Part shown: piece by piece, positions 10,058 to 20,614 of the stretch
Numbering within the stretch: position 1 is the stretch's first letter
Layout of the letters: each line of letters begins with the position of its first letter
Assembly: GCA_025594325.1 (NCBI GenBank)
Contig: JANHCV010000001.1
Span: 1,488,001 to 1,552,000, forward strand
Origin: Blastocladiella emersonii ATCC 22665
Taxonomy: Eukaryota; Blastocladiomycota; Blastocladiomycetes; Blastocladiales; Blastocladiaceae
DNA: 64,000 nucleotides
Direction of reading: 5' to 3'
The notes under the pieces: generated by a model
Seen by the model: only the letters and a program-made list of their open reading frames with translations
Told to the model about the DNA's origin: nothing
The model's database searches: none
Made by a program: the position numbers and the translations under genes

Positions 10058-13000
10058 CTACCACCACGGACTCCCCGCGGCCGCCGCCGCCGCCACGCGG
10101 TCGCGCACCGTCGGACTCGCGTCGCCCGCGAGCGCGTCGCGCGCCGTCGCCAGCGCGCGCACCAGCGGGCCCGCCACGTCGGCTGACAGCTTGACCGCCG
10201 TCGCAGTAGTAACCGGGGATTCGTGCACGGCTGGTCTCGGCGCTGCTGGTGTTGGTTTCGCCGCGGCAGCAGCCGTGTTGCTGAGACTCCGCGGCCGCGG
10301 GATCGACGCGACGACGGGCGACGTGACCGTCGAGCTGGGCCTGGACACGAACGCGATCCCGCCGTCGTCCTCATCCTCGTCCTCCTCCTCGCTATCCGAG
10401 TACGGCGGCGGAAGCGGCGGCATCGCGGGCGCGCCGACAGGCGTCGCCGCAGCGAGCGCGTGGATGACGGTCGCGCCGTTGAACGCGGCGGCGATCTGCA
10501 TGCGGACGTCGAGCACGGTGTCGCGCGCGAGCGCGACGGCCAGCGACGCGAGGTCGTTGGCGAGCGCCAGCGGCGCCGTGGCGTCGCGCCGCAGCGCCGC
10601 GTGCACGCCCGCGTCGGACCCCGTGGCCGCGGCTGCCGCGACGGGGAGAAGGTGCGCGACGGCGGCGGCGGCGGCCATGCGGTCGTGGAAGTGTGTCGAC
10701 TCGGCGAGATGGACGAGGCGCGCGGCCACGTCCGCGAGGAGAGGCGCGGGGAGCTGCGCCGTGACGAACGGCAGGCGTTCGGCGGCTTTCGCGCGGACGG
10801 CTGTCACGGGGTCGGCGAGCAGAGCGAACAGCGACGGGGTGAGCGCGGTCCAGGCCGCGTGCACCGGGTCCACGATCTCTTCATCCGCCTCCACCTCCGC
10901 GAGGACGTGGTCGGGCATCGACGCGGCGGCCGGCGACGAGACCGCGGCGGGCGCCTCGGCGGCCGTCGGGGGCAGGATCGAGCCGTTGACCTCGCCGTCC
11001 TCGAGTCCGGCGACGGGCGACGTCGGCGCGCTCGTGCTCTTGGTGGTACGGGCGCGCGCCACGACGCCGGGCCGCAGGTACAGCTCGAACCACGACGGCA
11101 GCGCGCGCGCCAGGACGAACCGCAGGTGCCAGTTCGGGTGCGCGGCGAGCAGCGCGGGCGCACGGAGCAGCTCGAGCGGCATGTCCGCCGGGTCGAGCTG
11201 CGCGAGGATCCCGGGCACCTTGGCGTACAGGACGGCCTTGGTCTATACCGATGAAAATGTCAGCAACGGCTCTTGGACCACATCGCGAGAAAGCGTACCT
11301 GGTCGTCCTCACGCTCGAGCCAATCGACGAGCACCGGCACGAGATCCCCCGCGACCGCGGACCGCGGAACCACACGCGCGAGTACGTCAATGGCCGCAAT
11401 CAGCGGCCGGCGGACGTCCATGAGCGGGTCGCGCGCGAGGTGGACAAACACCTGGCGGAACCGCGCGTGCCACCACGCCGTCGGGAGCACCGCCGCCATG
11501 CCGGGCAGCGTGAACGCGGACCGCGCCATGCGGTCCGGGTCCTTCCACTTCATGTCGGCGAGGCAGTACCGGTCGAGAAACTGGTCGGGCACGCGGTCCG
11601 GGAACGCGGCGCGTCGCGGGAGTGCGGCGAGCGGCGGGCCCGGGCTCAGCGCGTCCGGGTCGCCCGCGTCCAGCGCTAGGTCCATGGCGAGCGGCGGGCG
11701 CGCCGCGTCGGCCGCGGACTCGGCGGCGTGCTCGGCCGACGTCGCGGGGCGGAGCGAGTTGAGGATCTCGCCGCTGGCCGCGGTCGCGGGGGCAGCAGCG
11801 TCATCCTCCTCGGCGGGCGAGTCGGACGCGAACGCGAGGATACACCGTGCGAGCCCGCCCTGCATCGCGTCGCGGACGTTCTTGCTCGGGTCACCCAGAA
11901 GACCCGACACGATCTCGGCACCGGGCCCCTGGCGGAGCCGCCACGGCATCGCCTCGATGACGGCGGGCACCGACTCGGCCGCGCGGCGCCGCGTCACGTA
12001 CACCTTGTCGGCCGCAACTGTACGAAGAAGCGGGACGACGGCCGCCTCGATGACAGCGGGGGCGACGGGGACACACGCCGCGACGGCCGCCGCCGCGCCG
12101 GCGCGCACCGCGTTGCTCGCGTGCGCGGCAAAGTTGCGCGCGAGGAGCACCGTGAGCCGCTCGCGCTCGCGCGGGGAGAGGCCGCGCGCGACAACGGGTT
12201 CGGCGAGCAGCTCGAGCACGGCTGCGTGCACGTCCTCGAGCCGCTTGGCGGGCGACGGCGGTGCGGTCGGAGTCACGGCGCCGCCGCCGCCGACGTGGCT
12301 GAGCGAGTCGAGCTGGCCGAGACTGCCCGAGAAGCCGAACCCGCCGGACCCGAACCCGCTGCCGCCGAGAACGAGACCCGACCCGCCCGCGCCGCCCGAC
12401 GCGGGCTGCTCGTGTACCGCGCCGAGCTGCGTCAGGTAGAAGAGCAGGCTGCGCAGGTGCGGGTCGCTCGCGGTGCCGTAGCTCGGCGTCGTCGTCGCGT
12501 CGCTGGCCGTAGCGGCGGTCGTGGCGGAAATGGGGGTATCGGGAACGACAGCGGCCGCGGGATCCTCGTCGGACGACGACGCGTAGCCCGATGGCACGGG
12601 GACAGGGACCGCGCCGGCGATCGCGAACAGCGTCGCGGCATCGGGCGGGGTGCCCGCGGCGACGCTCGCGGCGAGCGTGGGCGAATTGAGCGCGGCGAGC
12701 CCGTTCGCGGGCGTGGCGGTGGTCGCGGCGCTCGCACCCGAAGCTGCGGCCGCAGCAGCCGCCGCCGCCGCCGCTGCGGCGGGATGTGGTGGCAGCGACG
12801 GCGTGAGCGACGTGAACCCGGCGGTGGTACTCGCGGTCTCCTCGGCGGCCGCCGCCGTGGGCGTCGCGGGGGACGCGATCCCGGCCGCGGGATCCGCGGC
12901 GCGCTGCTTGTAGTTCTGGGTGTGGTCAATGAACCGCTGGTGCTTGGGCTGCATGCGCGGTGACATGGGTTTGGCGCCGAGGTGGGTCAGGCTGCCGTTG

Positions 13001-14515
13001 GCGCTGCCGGTCGGCGAGGTGGTGGTGCCCGTGGTAGCCGCTGCCGCCGCAGCTGCCGCGGCGCTGCTCGATGCGGACGCTGCGGCCGCGGCCGCGTTGG
13101 CGGCAGTCAGGGCGTGGTCAATGAGCTCCTGCGCGTGCTCGGGCGTCATGCTGAGGAGGCGGAGACACCAGTCGGCAATGTGGCGGCCGAGCCCGACGGC
13201 GGCGGCGTGCTGGGCGCTTGTCTCGACGGCGGGCCCGCGCGACGCGGTGCCGGCGTTGGCGCGCGAGGCGGCGGACGGGTGGTGGCTCGCGAGGTGCGCG
13301 GGGTCATGGGCGAGGACGAGGGCCTGGACGAGGTGCTCGTGGGCGAGCTCGGCGATGCGGCGGACGGGATCGACGAGGAGCGGGAGCAGGGCCACGTTGA
13401 GGAGGTGCATCGGGAGGTACGCGGGCACGGCGGCCGAGTCGTCGAGCGGGACGAGAGCGCGGTCCGGGTCGTCGAGCGCGAACGGCGCGGCAGACGCCGA
13501 GAGCGGCGGGCTTAGCAGGCCGGTGCCGTTGAGCGACGTGGACGAGGCCGAGGTCACATCGTTGGGGCGGTACCACCGCAGGTCCTGCGGGGTCGACATT
13601 TGCAGCAGCGAGACGCAGTGTGACGGCGTGAGTGCATCGTTACGGCCGCCCGGAGCACCGGCGGCCGCGGCGTTGACGGCGAGCGACTGGTTGGCCATCC
13701 ACTCGATGAGCGAGTCGGTCGACTTTGCGCTGGTGACGGGCGGCGCGGCGCGGGCGGCGGCGTAGGCGCACAGGACGTCCGAGATGCCCGTGGCGCATGC
13801 GGTGCGGACATTGGCGTCGGCGTCGGTGGCGAGGGCGTAGACGCGGGCGAGGGTGTCATTGAGGGTGGACTGGCGGGTGATGCGCGGGAGGATGGTGGCG
13901 AGCGAGCGGGCGAGGAACATGCGGTGCGCGGTCACGGACGAGTTGGCGTACTGGCGCAGCTTGTCGGCGGGGCGCAGGTACTCGATCTGCTCGAGCGGCA
14001 CGTAGTGGTCCGGGATCACGACCACGTCGGGCATGTTGCCCTCGTCGCCCGACGCGAGCGCGGTGCCGAACCCGCCGGGCGCGGTGCTGGTGGTGCCGTT
14101 GAGGAACCCGCCGCCGGTGCCCGAGGACGAGGCGGTGCCGGCGGCCGGGTGGTCGGCGTCGCTGTCCGTGTCGGCGATGCGGTCGCCCGGGTGGGTGGCG
14201 ACGGGCGCGTTGCGGGCGGCGAGGGCCTTGGCGATGGCGTCCGAGGCGTTTGGCGGCATGGGCGGGTGCGCAAAGGGTGGCGGAGGGGTATTGAAGGCGT
14301 TGCCGGTGGCGGTGCTGGCGGTGACGGCAGGTGAAGGGGCGACCGAGGGCGGCTGCGACTCGACGGCGATCTCGTCGTCGTCGTCAAAGAAGCCGAGGTC
14401 TACGCGCGTGCGGAATCGTTCGCTTTAGTACGAGTCGGGCGGACGACGCGCCGTGCAGGTGTGGGGGTGGCGCGGTCTCACTCGGAGGTGGCTCCGAGTC
14501 TCGGTCGGCCCACAT
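10058..14515 (-). CDS. PPP4R1: protein phosphatase 4 regulatory subunit 1-like HEAT protein
   Basis: Exons 14515-14482, 14399-11299 and 11242-10058 join exactly in frame to 1439 aa. An acidic start (LGFFDDDDEI) precedes PDVVVIPDHYVPLEQIEYL and DKLRQYAN, which match the PPP4R1 N-terminus. HEAT repeats follow (RITRQSTLNDTLARVYALAT). The family block around VPDQFLDRYC, FTLPGMAAVL and DLVPVLVDWLEREDDQ is clear. Human PPP4R1 is about 950 aa. The excess here is Ala/Ser/Thr/Gly-rich low complexity between HEAT blocks, roughly residues 370-680, plus an Ala-rich C-terminus. The protein presumably scaffolds PP4c. The 34-nt first exon is inferred from splice sites and frame; if it is wrong, translation would start at 14259 (MPPNASD). 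Confidence 0.88.
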
Positions 14516-15772
14516 GGTCGGCGGGACAGCGGCCACGGTGACGGCAGCAGGAGGCGCGCGTCGCGAGGCAAGTCTCTGAGACCGCAGTCGGCGCTTTCGA
14601 TTCATTTCATTTCATCGTTCGTGCATCATCCATCCGAGTCCGAGCATAGAGCAAGAAGAACCTGAACGAGGGCCACCCCCACACGCGCAACAAGAGACGC
14701 GTACCAGCCATGGTGGCGGCAGATGGCGGGAGAGCGCGCGCCGAGGCCGGTGCGATCAGAGCGGGCACGGCTGTAGTGGCGGCGACCGTCGGGCGCGGGC
14801 GTCGTCGTCGTCGTGGCAGGGCGGGTGCCGAGGGCAAGAGTGGATGCGCGAGTGGGAGGAGGGTTGGACGCGACGCGCAAGGTGCATCGGAGGCAACGGA
14901 GCAGGGCGCGGCGGGTGGTGTTGACGGCCGACGACGACGGACGGGGTACACGCGCGCGAGGAGGAGAGTGGAGCGAGCGTCAGTGGCCGGGTCCGACAGG
15001 GAGGAGGGGAGGAGAAGAATCGACGCGCGCGCTGAGCCGCAGCGGCAATCCAATCCAGGTGCGCCAAGGTTTCGTTCCTGGAGCGCTTCCGCTCTCACGC
15101 GACACACGACTCACGGCTGCTCGCGCTCGGTGCAGCGATGGGAAGGAACGGCCGCAACAGGGGCAGGGTGATCGAGCAAGGGCGGATCGCCGGGACACGC
15201 ACACGACGGCGCGGCGGCAGGGGAGGGGCGAGCGCGCCGGAAGAGGCGTCGGGTCGGGCGCGCGGCGTGCGGGTAGTTGTTGCAATGTAGATGCGCTCTC
15301 AAGAGGTTGCGAGGCGGAGCGGAAGCAGAGGCGAGGCGGGCCTTGCATTCGGGCGTGTTGTGGCGTAGCGCCTGGCGTAGCGCCGCCTTGGCCACCTCGC
15401 ATCGCTCTCCTCCCGGCTCGCGCCGTGGCCTCCGTGAGGACCGTCAACCGATCCGCCCTCTCCCACGCGCCCGATAAATCCTGGCCGCGGCCGTGAGGCG
15501 TGGGCGGGGTCGAGGGCGTGGAAGGGAGGGCGGGGGAGACGTGAGGCGGGCCACCGCGGCGGCGGACCCAAAACGCGTTTTGGCGCGGTCAGCTGGGCGC
15601 ACGCGGTCTGAGCAAAACGAGGTGCCGGTCCCACAGCGCGGCCCGTCCCTCTCCTCGCGCCGCTCTCCTCCCCCTCCCTCCCCTGTGCATACACCCAACC
15701 CCTCGCTCTTGCAACGCATCAACAAACCGCCCCACACACGCCTGCAATCCGCTGCACACACCGCATCACCAC
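14516..15772. promoter_or_regulatory. divergent spacer, PPP4R1 / kinesin-14
   Basis: About 1.26 kb of GC-rich DNA between outward-facing genes. It holds several long open frames on both strands, but these are compositional (Arg/Gly/Ser-rich) with no domain character. It likely contains both promoters and 5' UTRs. No RNA gene was recognised. Confidence 0.4.
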
Positions 15773-18307
15773 ATGTCCCTGCTGCGGCCGCCCGGATCGA
15801 CCGCGCCCTCGACCAACGGCGCTGCCGGCCCGCCCGCCCCGACCTCCTCGCTGCCCGCCCCGGCTCTCGCTGGCGGCGCCGCCTTCAACCGCAGGGAGAG
15901 CCTGATCCCCTCGTTTGGCGCCTCGACCGCCACCGCGTCCGCCCTCCGACCGCCCTCGTCGGGCCTCGCTGCGCCGTCCCGCGTCCCCTCAGTCGGCAAC
16001 GGATCTGCTGCCACTGCCGCTGCCGCTGCTGCCGCCGCCGCGTCCGCGCCACCACTGAGCGCGCAGAACCGCGCGCCACGACCCGTCACCTCCGCCGCGA
16101 CCGCCCCCGGCACGGGATCCCTCGCGCGCCCTGACCGGCCGCGCAATACGAGCGCCGAGGGCACCGCATCTGGCTTTGCCCGATCCACCAACATGTCTGG
16201 CCGCGGACCCAACGGCGAGCCGCCGTCCAAGCGCGCCCGCTCCGTCGGCGGATCTTCGTCGTCATCGTCGGCGGGCGCCTCGCGCACCGCGCTGCCATCG
16301 GGTAGCACCGGTGCTCCCGCCTCGGGCATGCGCCGGCCTGGGACCGTTGGTGTCCCGCGCGCCGTCGGCTCCAGTACAATCCCGCCGCGCACCGCCGCCT
16401 CGCTCGCGGCGCGCCGCGCGGGCTCGGGGACTCCTGATCTGCCGCCAAGTGATGCCTCCGGCACGAGTGGCAACAGCAAGTCGCAGAAGCGCGCCCTCAC
16501 CGACACGAGCGGGCGGATCGCCGACCTCGAGCGTGCTGTCGAGACCCTCGTCAACAGCAACATGCAGGCGCGGTCGCAGTCCGAGACCATGGCCGCGCGC
16601 CTGCACCAGGCGACCGCCGAGTCGGCCGAGCTCGCCGCGCAGGTGCGCGACCTGCAGTCGTTCCGCGACACGCTCGAGACCACCATCTCCGACAAGGATC
16701 GCGAGCGGTCCGCCATGGAGGCGGAGCTGGCGCGGCTGCGCGCCGACAACGCTGCGCTGCAGGACGCGCATCGCGCGCAGCTGCGCGCCCACGAGTCCGA
16801 GTTCCAGCAGCAGGTCCGCGACCTCAAGCTGCGCGTCCAGGACCTGACCCGCGCCAATGCCGACGTCCAGGCCAAGCTCGACGCCGCCAACCAGCAGCGT
16901 GCCTCGCTCGAGCAGGCGCTCCAGTCGTCGACCGCCAACGCCCTCGCCCTCCAGGCCACCAACGCCGGGCTCTCGGCCCAAATCACCGCGCTCGGGTCCA
17001 AGCTCACCGGCACCGAGTCGGACCTCTCCAACACGGCCGCGCAGCTCGACGCCGCCAATGCGCGCGTCGCCGACGTCGAGGCCAAGCTGCGCGAGGCCGA
17101 GACCGAGCGCCGCCGCCTCCACAACGAGATCCAGGAGCTCAAGGGCAACATCCGGGTCTTCTGCCGCGTGCGCCCGCTGCTGTCCAAGGAGGCCGAGCGC
17201 GGGAACATGGCCAACATCGCGTTTGGCGACAAGGGCGACTCGCTCGAGCTCGTCGACCAGCAGAAGTCGGCCGACGGCATGCGCACCGTGCCTAAGTCGT
17301 TCCCCTTCACCTTCGACAAGGTGTTTGGCCCGGCGGCGACGCAGGCGGCCGTGTTCGACGAGATCGCGCAGCTCGTGCAGTCGGCGCTCGACGGGTACAA
17401 CGTGTGCATCTTCGCCTACGGCCAGACCGGGTCCGGCAAGACGTTCACCATGGAGGGCGCCACGGGCAACGAGCTGGTGGCGTCGCCCGTGTCCACGACC
17501 GGGTCCGGGATCGGCGACCTCGAGATCGGCAACCCGTACGCCGACGACGCGCGCGGCATGATCCCGCGCGCCGTCGACCAGATCTTCGCCACGGCGCGGG
17601 ACCTCGCGCCCAAGGGCTGGACGTACGCGTTCGAGGGGACGTACCTCGAGATCTACAACGAGACGCTGCGCGACCTGCTGTCGCCCGACGTCGGCACCTC
17701 GGACGCGCGCAAGCTCGAGATCCGGCTCACGCCCGACGGCAAGGCGATCCACGTGCCCGACGCGACCGTGGTGCCGCTGCGCACGCCCGGCGCGGTCCGC
17801 GACATGCTGCAGCGTGCGGCGCGCCACCGCAGCGTCGGGGCCACGCTCATGAACGACCGGTCGTCGCGCAGCCACTCAGTCTTCACGCTGTCGCTCACGG
17901 GCAACAACTCGATCACGGGCGAGGCGTGCGAGGGCCGCATCCACCTCGTCGACCTCGCCGGGTCCGAGCGGCTCGGGTCGTCGGGCGCCACGGGCGACCG
18001 GCTCAAGGAAACGGTCGCCATCAACAAGTCCCTGTCGGCGCTCGGCGACGTGATCATGGCCCTCGCCAAGGACGCGGCCAACGGCGGCGACGGCAAGGGC
18101 CATGTCCCCTACCGCAACTCCAAGCTCACGCACCTCCTCCAGTCCTCGCTCGGCGGCAACTCCAAGACGCTCATGTTCGTCAACGTGTCCCCGCTCGCCG
18201 CTAGCACCAGCGAGACGCTCAACTCGCTCCGGTTCGCCGCCAAGGTTAACAAGTGCGAGATCGGGACCGCGCGCAAGAACTCCAAGGCCACGGGCGGCGG
18301 CAAGTAA
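15773..18307 (+). CDS. KAR3: kinesin-14, C-terminal motor (Kar3/HSET type)
   Basis: Single exon, 844 aa. Residues 1-240 are a basic Ser/Ala/Pro-rich tail, the likely second microtubule-binding site. About 245-455 is a long coiled coil. The motor domain is C-terminal, starting at the neck LKGNIRVFCRVRPLL (about 455). Motor motifs: P-loop AYGQTGSGKTFT (about 550), switch I NDRSSRSHSVFTL, switch II DLAGSERLGSSG, and VPYRNSKLTHLLQSSLGGN. A C-terminal motor behind a coiled coil defines minus-end-directed kinesin-14, which acts in spindle organisation, karyogamy and microtubule crosslinking. All nucleotide-binding residues look intact. It is convergent with COX23, about 100 bp apart. Confidence 0.96.
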   Translation: MSLLRPPGSTAPSTNGAAGPPAPTSSLPAPALAGGAAFNRRESLIPSFGASTATASALRPPSSGLAAPSRVPSVGNGSAATAAAAAAAAASAPPLSAQNRAPRPVTSAATAPGTGSLARPDRPRNTSAEGTASGFARSTNMSGRGPNGEPPSKRARSVGGSSSSSSAGASRTALPSGSTGAPASGMRRPGTVGVPRAVGSSTIPPRTAASLAARRAGSGTPDLPPSDASGTSGNSKSQKRALTDTSGRIADLERAVETLVNSNMQARSQSETMAARLHQATAESAELAAQVRDLQSFRDTLETTISDKDRERSAMEAELARLRADNAALQDAHRAQLRAHESEFQQQVRDLKLRVQDLTRANADVQAKLDAANQQRASLEQALQSSTANALALQATNAGLSAQITALGSKLTGTESDLSNTAAQLDAANARVADVEAKLREAETERRRLHNEIQELKGNIRVFCRVRPLLSKEAERGNMANIAFGDKGDSLELVDQQKSADGMRTVPKSFPFTFDKVFGPAATQAAVFDEIAQLVQSALDGYNVCIFAYGQTGSGKTFTMEGATGNELVASPVSTTGSGIGDLEIGNPYADDARGMIPRAVDQIFATARDLAPKGWTYAFEGTYLEIYNETLRDLLSPDVGTSDARKLEIRLTPDGKAIHVPDATVVPLRTPGAVRDMLQRAARHRSVGATLMNDRSSRSHSVFTLSLTGNNSITGEACEGRIHLVDLAGSERLGSSGATGDRLKETVAINKSLSALGDVIMALAKDAANGGDGKGHVPYRNSKLTHLLQSSLGGNSKTLMFVNVSPLAASTSETLNSLRFAAKVNKCEIGTARKNSKATGGGK

Positions 18308-18408
18308 GGCGAGGCGGGGTGTCGGGTCTGTTTTGTCGTATTGGCTCTAATGTAAACGCGTTTCTCTCACGACGATGGTGGCTCGAGTGAAGACAATGAT
18401 ACATTCCG

Positions 18409-18849
18409 CTATCCACGGTTGAGCGCCTTGCGCTTGGCTTGCTACACACAGCGTACCCCGATGTCAGCGGGACGTGCCGCGGGCGATGGTCGCGCAACAG
18501 GCGAGCGTACCCACTCCTTCTTGCAGTTCTGGTAGTCCTGGAACAGATCGTTGCAGATCTTGCGGTCGTACGCGTACGTCTCGAGGCACTACACTCGTCC
18601 AGCGAGGCGCGCGCGCGTCAGCCTACGAGGCGCGATCTCAAAACGCAGCAGCAGCTGGACCTTGAACGACTCCTTGGCCTCAATCCGGCAGTACTCGTTG
18701 AGCGACGGGAACTTGCCGTCAGCCGTCGCGTCCTTGACCGACTCGCCCGACCCGGCGCGCCGCACGGGCGCACGCGGCGCGGCCGGCGACCGGTAGCCCG
18801 ACGGCGTGCCGTTGCCGGTAGTGGGATTCGGGGTCTCGGTAGCGTTCAT
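18409..18849 (-). CDS. COX23: twin CX9C mitochondrial protein COX23/CHCHD7
   Basis: Three exons (18849-18661, 18588-18511, 18441-18409) join exactly to 99 aa. The CHCH fold is explicit: CRIEAKESFKC and CNDLFQDYQNC are two CX9C helices, split by intron 1 just before the second cysteine. The motifs 'Y-C-R-x-E-x-x-x-S-x-K-C-L' and 'D-x-x-x-C-x-x-x-F-x-x-Y-x-x-C-K-K-x-W' are typical of Cox23/CHCHD7, an intermembrane-space protein imported by Mia40 and involved in cytochrome oxidase assembly. The N-terminal 45 residues are disordered and Pro/Gly/Ser-rich. The last exon encodes only QAKRKALNRG. No single open frame reveals this gene. Confidence 0.92.
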
Positions 18850-19859
18850 GGTTGGGTGCAGGACTTGGGGAGCGAGGGAGGGAGCGGAGCTGCGATGGAC
18901 CAAATTTGGTTTTCTCAGGTGACCGCGCCGATCGCACGTGGCGTTGACCAACGCGCTGCGCGGTGTGCTGCGGCAGGAACCCCGCTCGCCGGCCTGCTCC
19001 CCAACCGTTGTACATGAAGCACTTCACGAATTGGGGACTCGTGCCGCTGCGTCTTCGATTGGCTCCGCCGGCACCGCGACCAGGGCCAGCTCGGCGTCAA
19101 CGTGCTTGATCCGGCTCGCTCTCCGCTTTGCCCTGCACGCCCGGAACGCCGAAAGGCTGTGGGTGCGAAAGGCTAACTTGCACTCTCATTTTATGCGTTA
19201 CGGTTGTGTCGGGCAGCTTACCCCACACCGCTCGCGGAGTTGGATTTTGAACCCGGCGGCACGCAGCGACGAGAACCCGGCCCACGCTCACAAAGCGTAC
19301 ATGAGCAGCCTCCGGGACCTCCTAGGTGGCGTGCACGCGCGGCTCGTCGGTTCACCCAGGAACTATCGCCTGCCAGCTTCTGTCAGGGTCTCGGATCGCC
19401 CTGACGAGCGGTGTGGATTTGCAGGCGCGCGTGGAAGAGCCACATACTTGAAATCTCGTGTGCGTGAAGTCGCAGATGTGTGCGCACGGCAGCTTTGCTT
19501 ACAGCGCAACGACACGCAGGCATCTTCGAATCGCGCGCTGCGGTGATCGTGGTGTTGATCGCCATAGTGAACGCGATGATTTTTTGTCGGAGAGCGTCGA
19601 TGCAATCAGTTGGGCGCGTGCGCGGGCTCGTGGATCAAGGTGCTTCAAGAGAGGCTTCGAAACTTGAATATGAAGCAAACCAATTGTGAAGGGGGCCGCC
19701 CATGGTCCTCGAAAACAGTTCGAGCTCCGGACGAATCGTAGGGAGCTCGTCGCGTTAGCGAGCCAAGTGATCATATGGAAGGACGAACAAGGTGTGTAGG
19801 AATTGCTGAGCCTTGTTTGCCGAGGATCACGAAAGCAAAGAGGGACGGGGCCTTTGCAG

Positions 19860-20095
19860 CAAAAGAGTCGTCCTGTGATAAGCGGCGCTGCTTGGATTGG
19901 GCGGGCCGTGCAGCGAAATATGGCAGGACGTGGGACGCGAAGCGCCACAGTGTGACGATCAAGCGAGGCGGCGACCTCGCGTCTCCCGCTCTCGCACGCT
20001 GGGCGACAGCCAGCGGCTCGGCCGTCCGCATCTGGGCCAGGTTTGCCGCGTGCCCTTGGCCACGAAGAGGGCTATTCGTTAAGAGCGGATAGTGT
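19860..20095 (-). repeat. dispersed degenerate repeat, copy A (downstream of LRR gene)
   Basis: This shares an obviously related segment with 47840-48090. Compare GCGCTG, then GGCAGGACG, then GCGCCACAGT in the same order and spacing. In one minus-strand frame both copies encode related peptides, with LWRFASHVLPYFA here and LWRNASRVLPFLA there, so the ancestral sequence was probably coding. Each copy lies a few hundred bases downstream of an LRR gene or remnant. Confidence 0.6.
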
Positions 20096-20375
20096 ATGGG
20101 CCGGGTCGACCCTCTGATGGTAATTGATGCACTCGTGCAGCACCAGGCTGAATCGGTGGGCCTTCCCCTTCCCTTTTGTCGTTTTGCCCCCTCGCACGTC
20201 TGTAGAAGAACAGTAACCTCAAGCTTAAATTGTATTCATACTCCGATTTTTGCGTGCGCTGAGCAATCGTCGAGTCAGCGAAATCCAAACGGTCGACTGA
20301 TGCGCGACCAGTCGACTCGTTGCGTTACACGAGTCCTGATTCGAACACTGATGCGAAGCGGAGAATGATCGGCCT

Positions 20376-20440
20376 GGCGCAATAAAAGCTCGATTATGCA
20401 AATTCATAGAGAAATATTATAATCAATAGAAAGGAGGAGG
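20376..20440. other. AT-rich stretch
   Basis: A short A/T-rich island (AATAAAAG, AAATATTATAATC) in otherwise GC-rich DNA, about 175-240 bp beyond the LRR gene stop. On the minus strand it could provide a polyadenylation signal for the LRR gene. That role is inferred. Confidence 0.4.
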
Positions 20441-20614
20441 GAGCGAAAAGGTTGTACGACCAAGCTCCAACAATTACGCACCCCGTCGTGTTCCTGGCTG
20501 AGCCGTAAAAGCGACGGCTGCGCTGCTAGCGTGTTCCATTAGGATTCAGAGCGTGTCTATAAAAGTCAGGACAGGATCTTCTTGGCACGCTATCACAAAC
20601 CCCCACCACGCGCG

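Larger units (their letters stand above)
18850..20614. other. gene-poor interval
   Basis: About 1.76 kb. I found no supported gene. It includes a degenerate dispersed repeat (19860-20095) shared with 47.8-48.1 kb and an AT-rich stretch at about 20376-20440. A GGGTTCAAAATCC-like string (minus, about 19237-19250) superficially resembles a tRNA T-arm but is one base too long and has no matching stems. Confidence 0.5.

Noticed and set aside
14607..15447. several open frames between PPP4R1 and kinesin-14
   Set aside because: No domain, splice continuity or protein-like composition; they arise from high GC.
19230..19260. tRNA T-arm-like string (minus strand GGGTTCAAAATCC)
   Set aside because: The loop is one base too long and no acceptor, D or anticodon stems could be folded around it.
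20325..20360. TTCGAAT string resembling a tRNA B box
   Set aside because: Flanking five-base stems do not pair and no A box lies upstream at the right distance.
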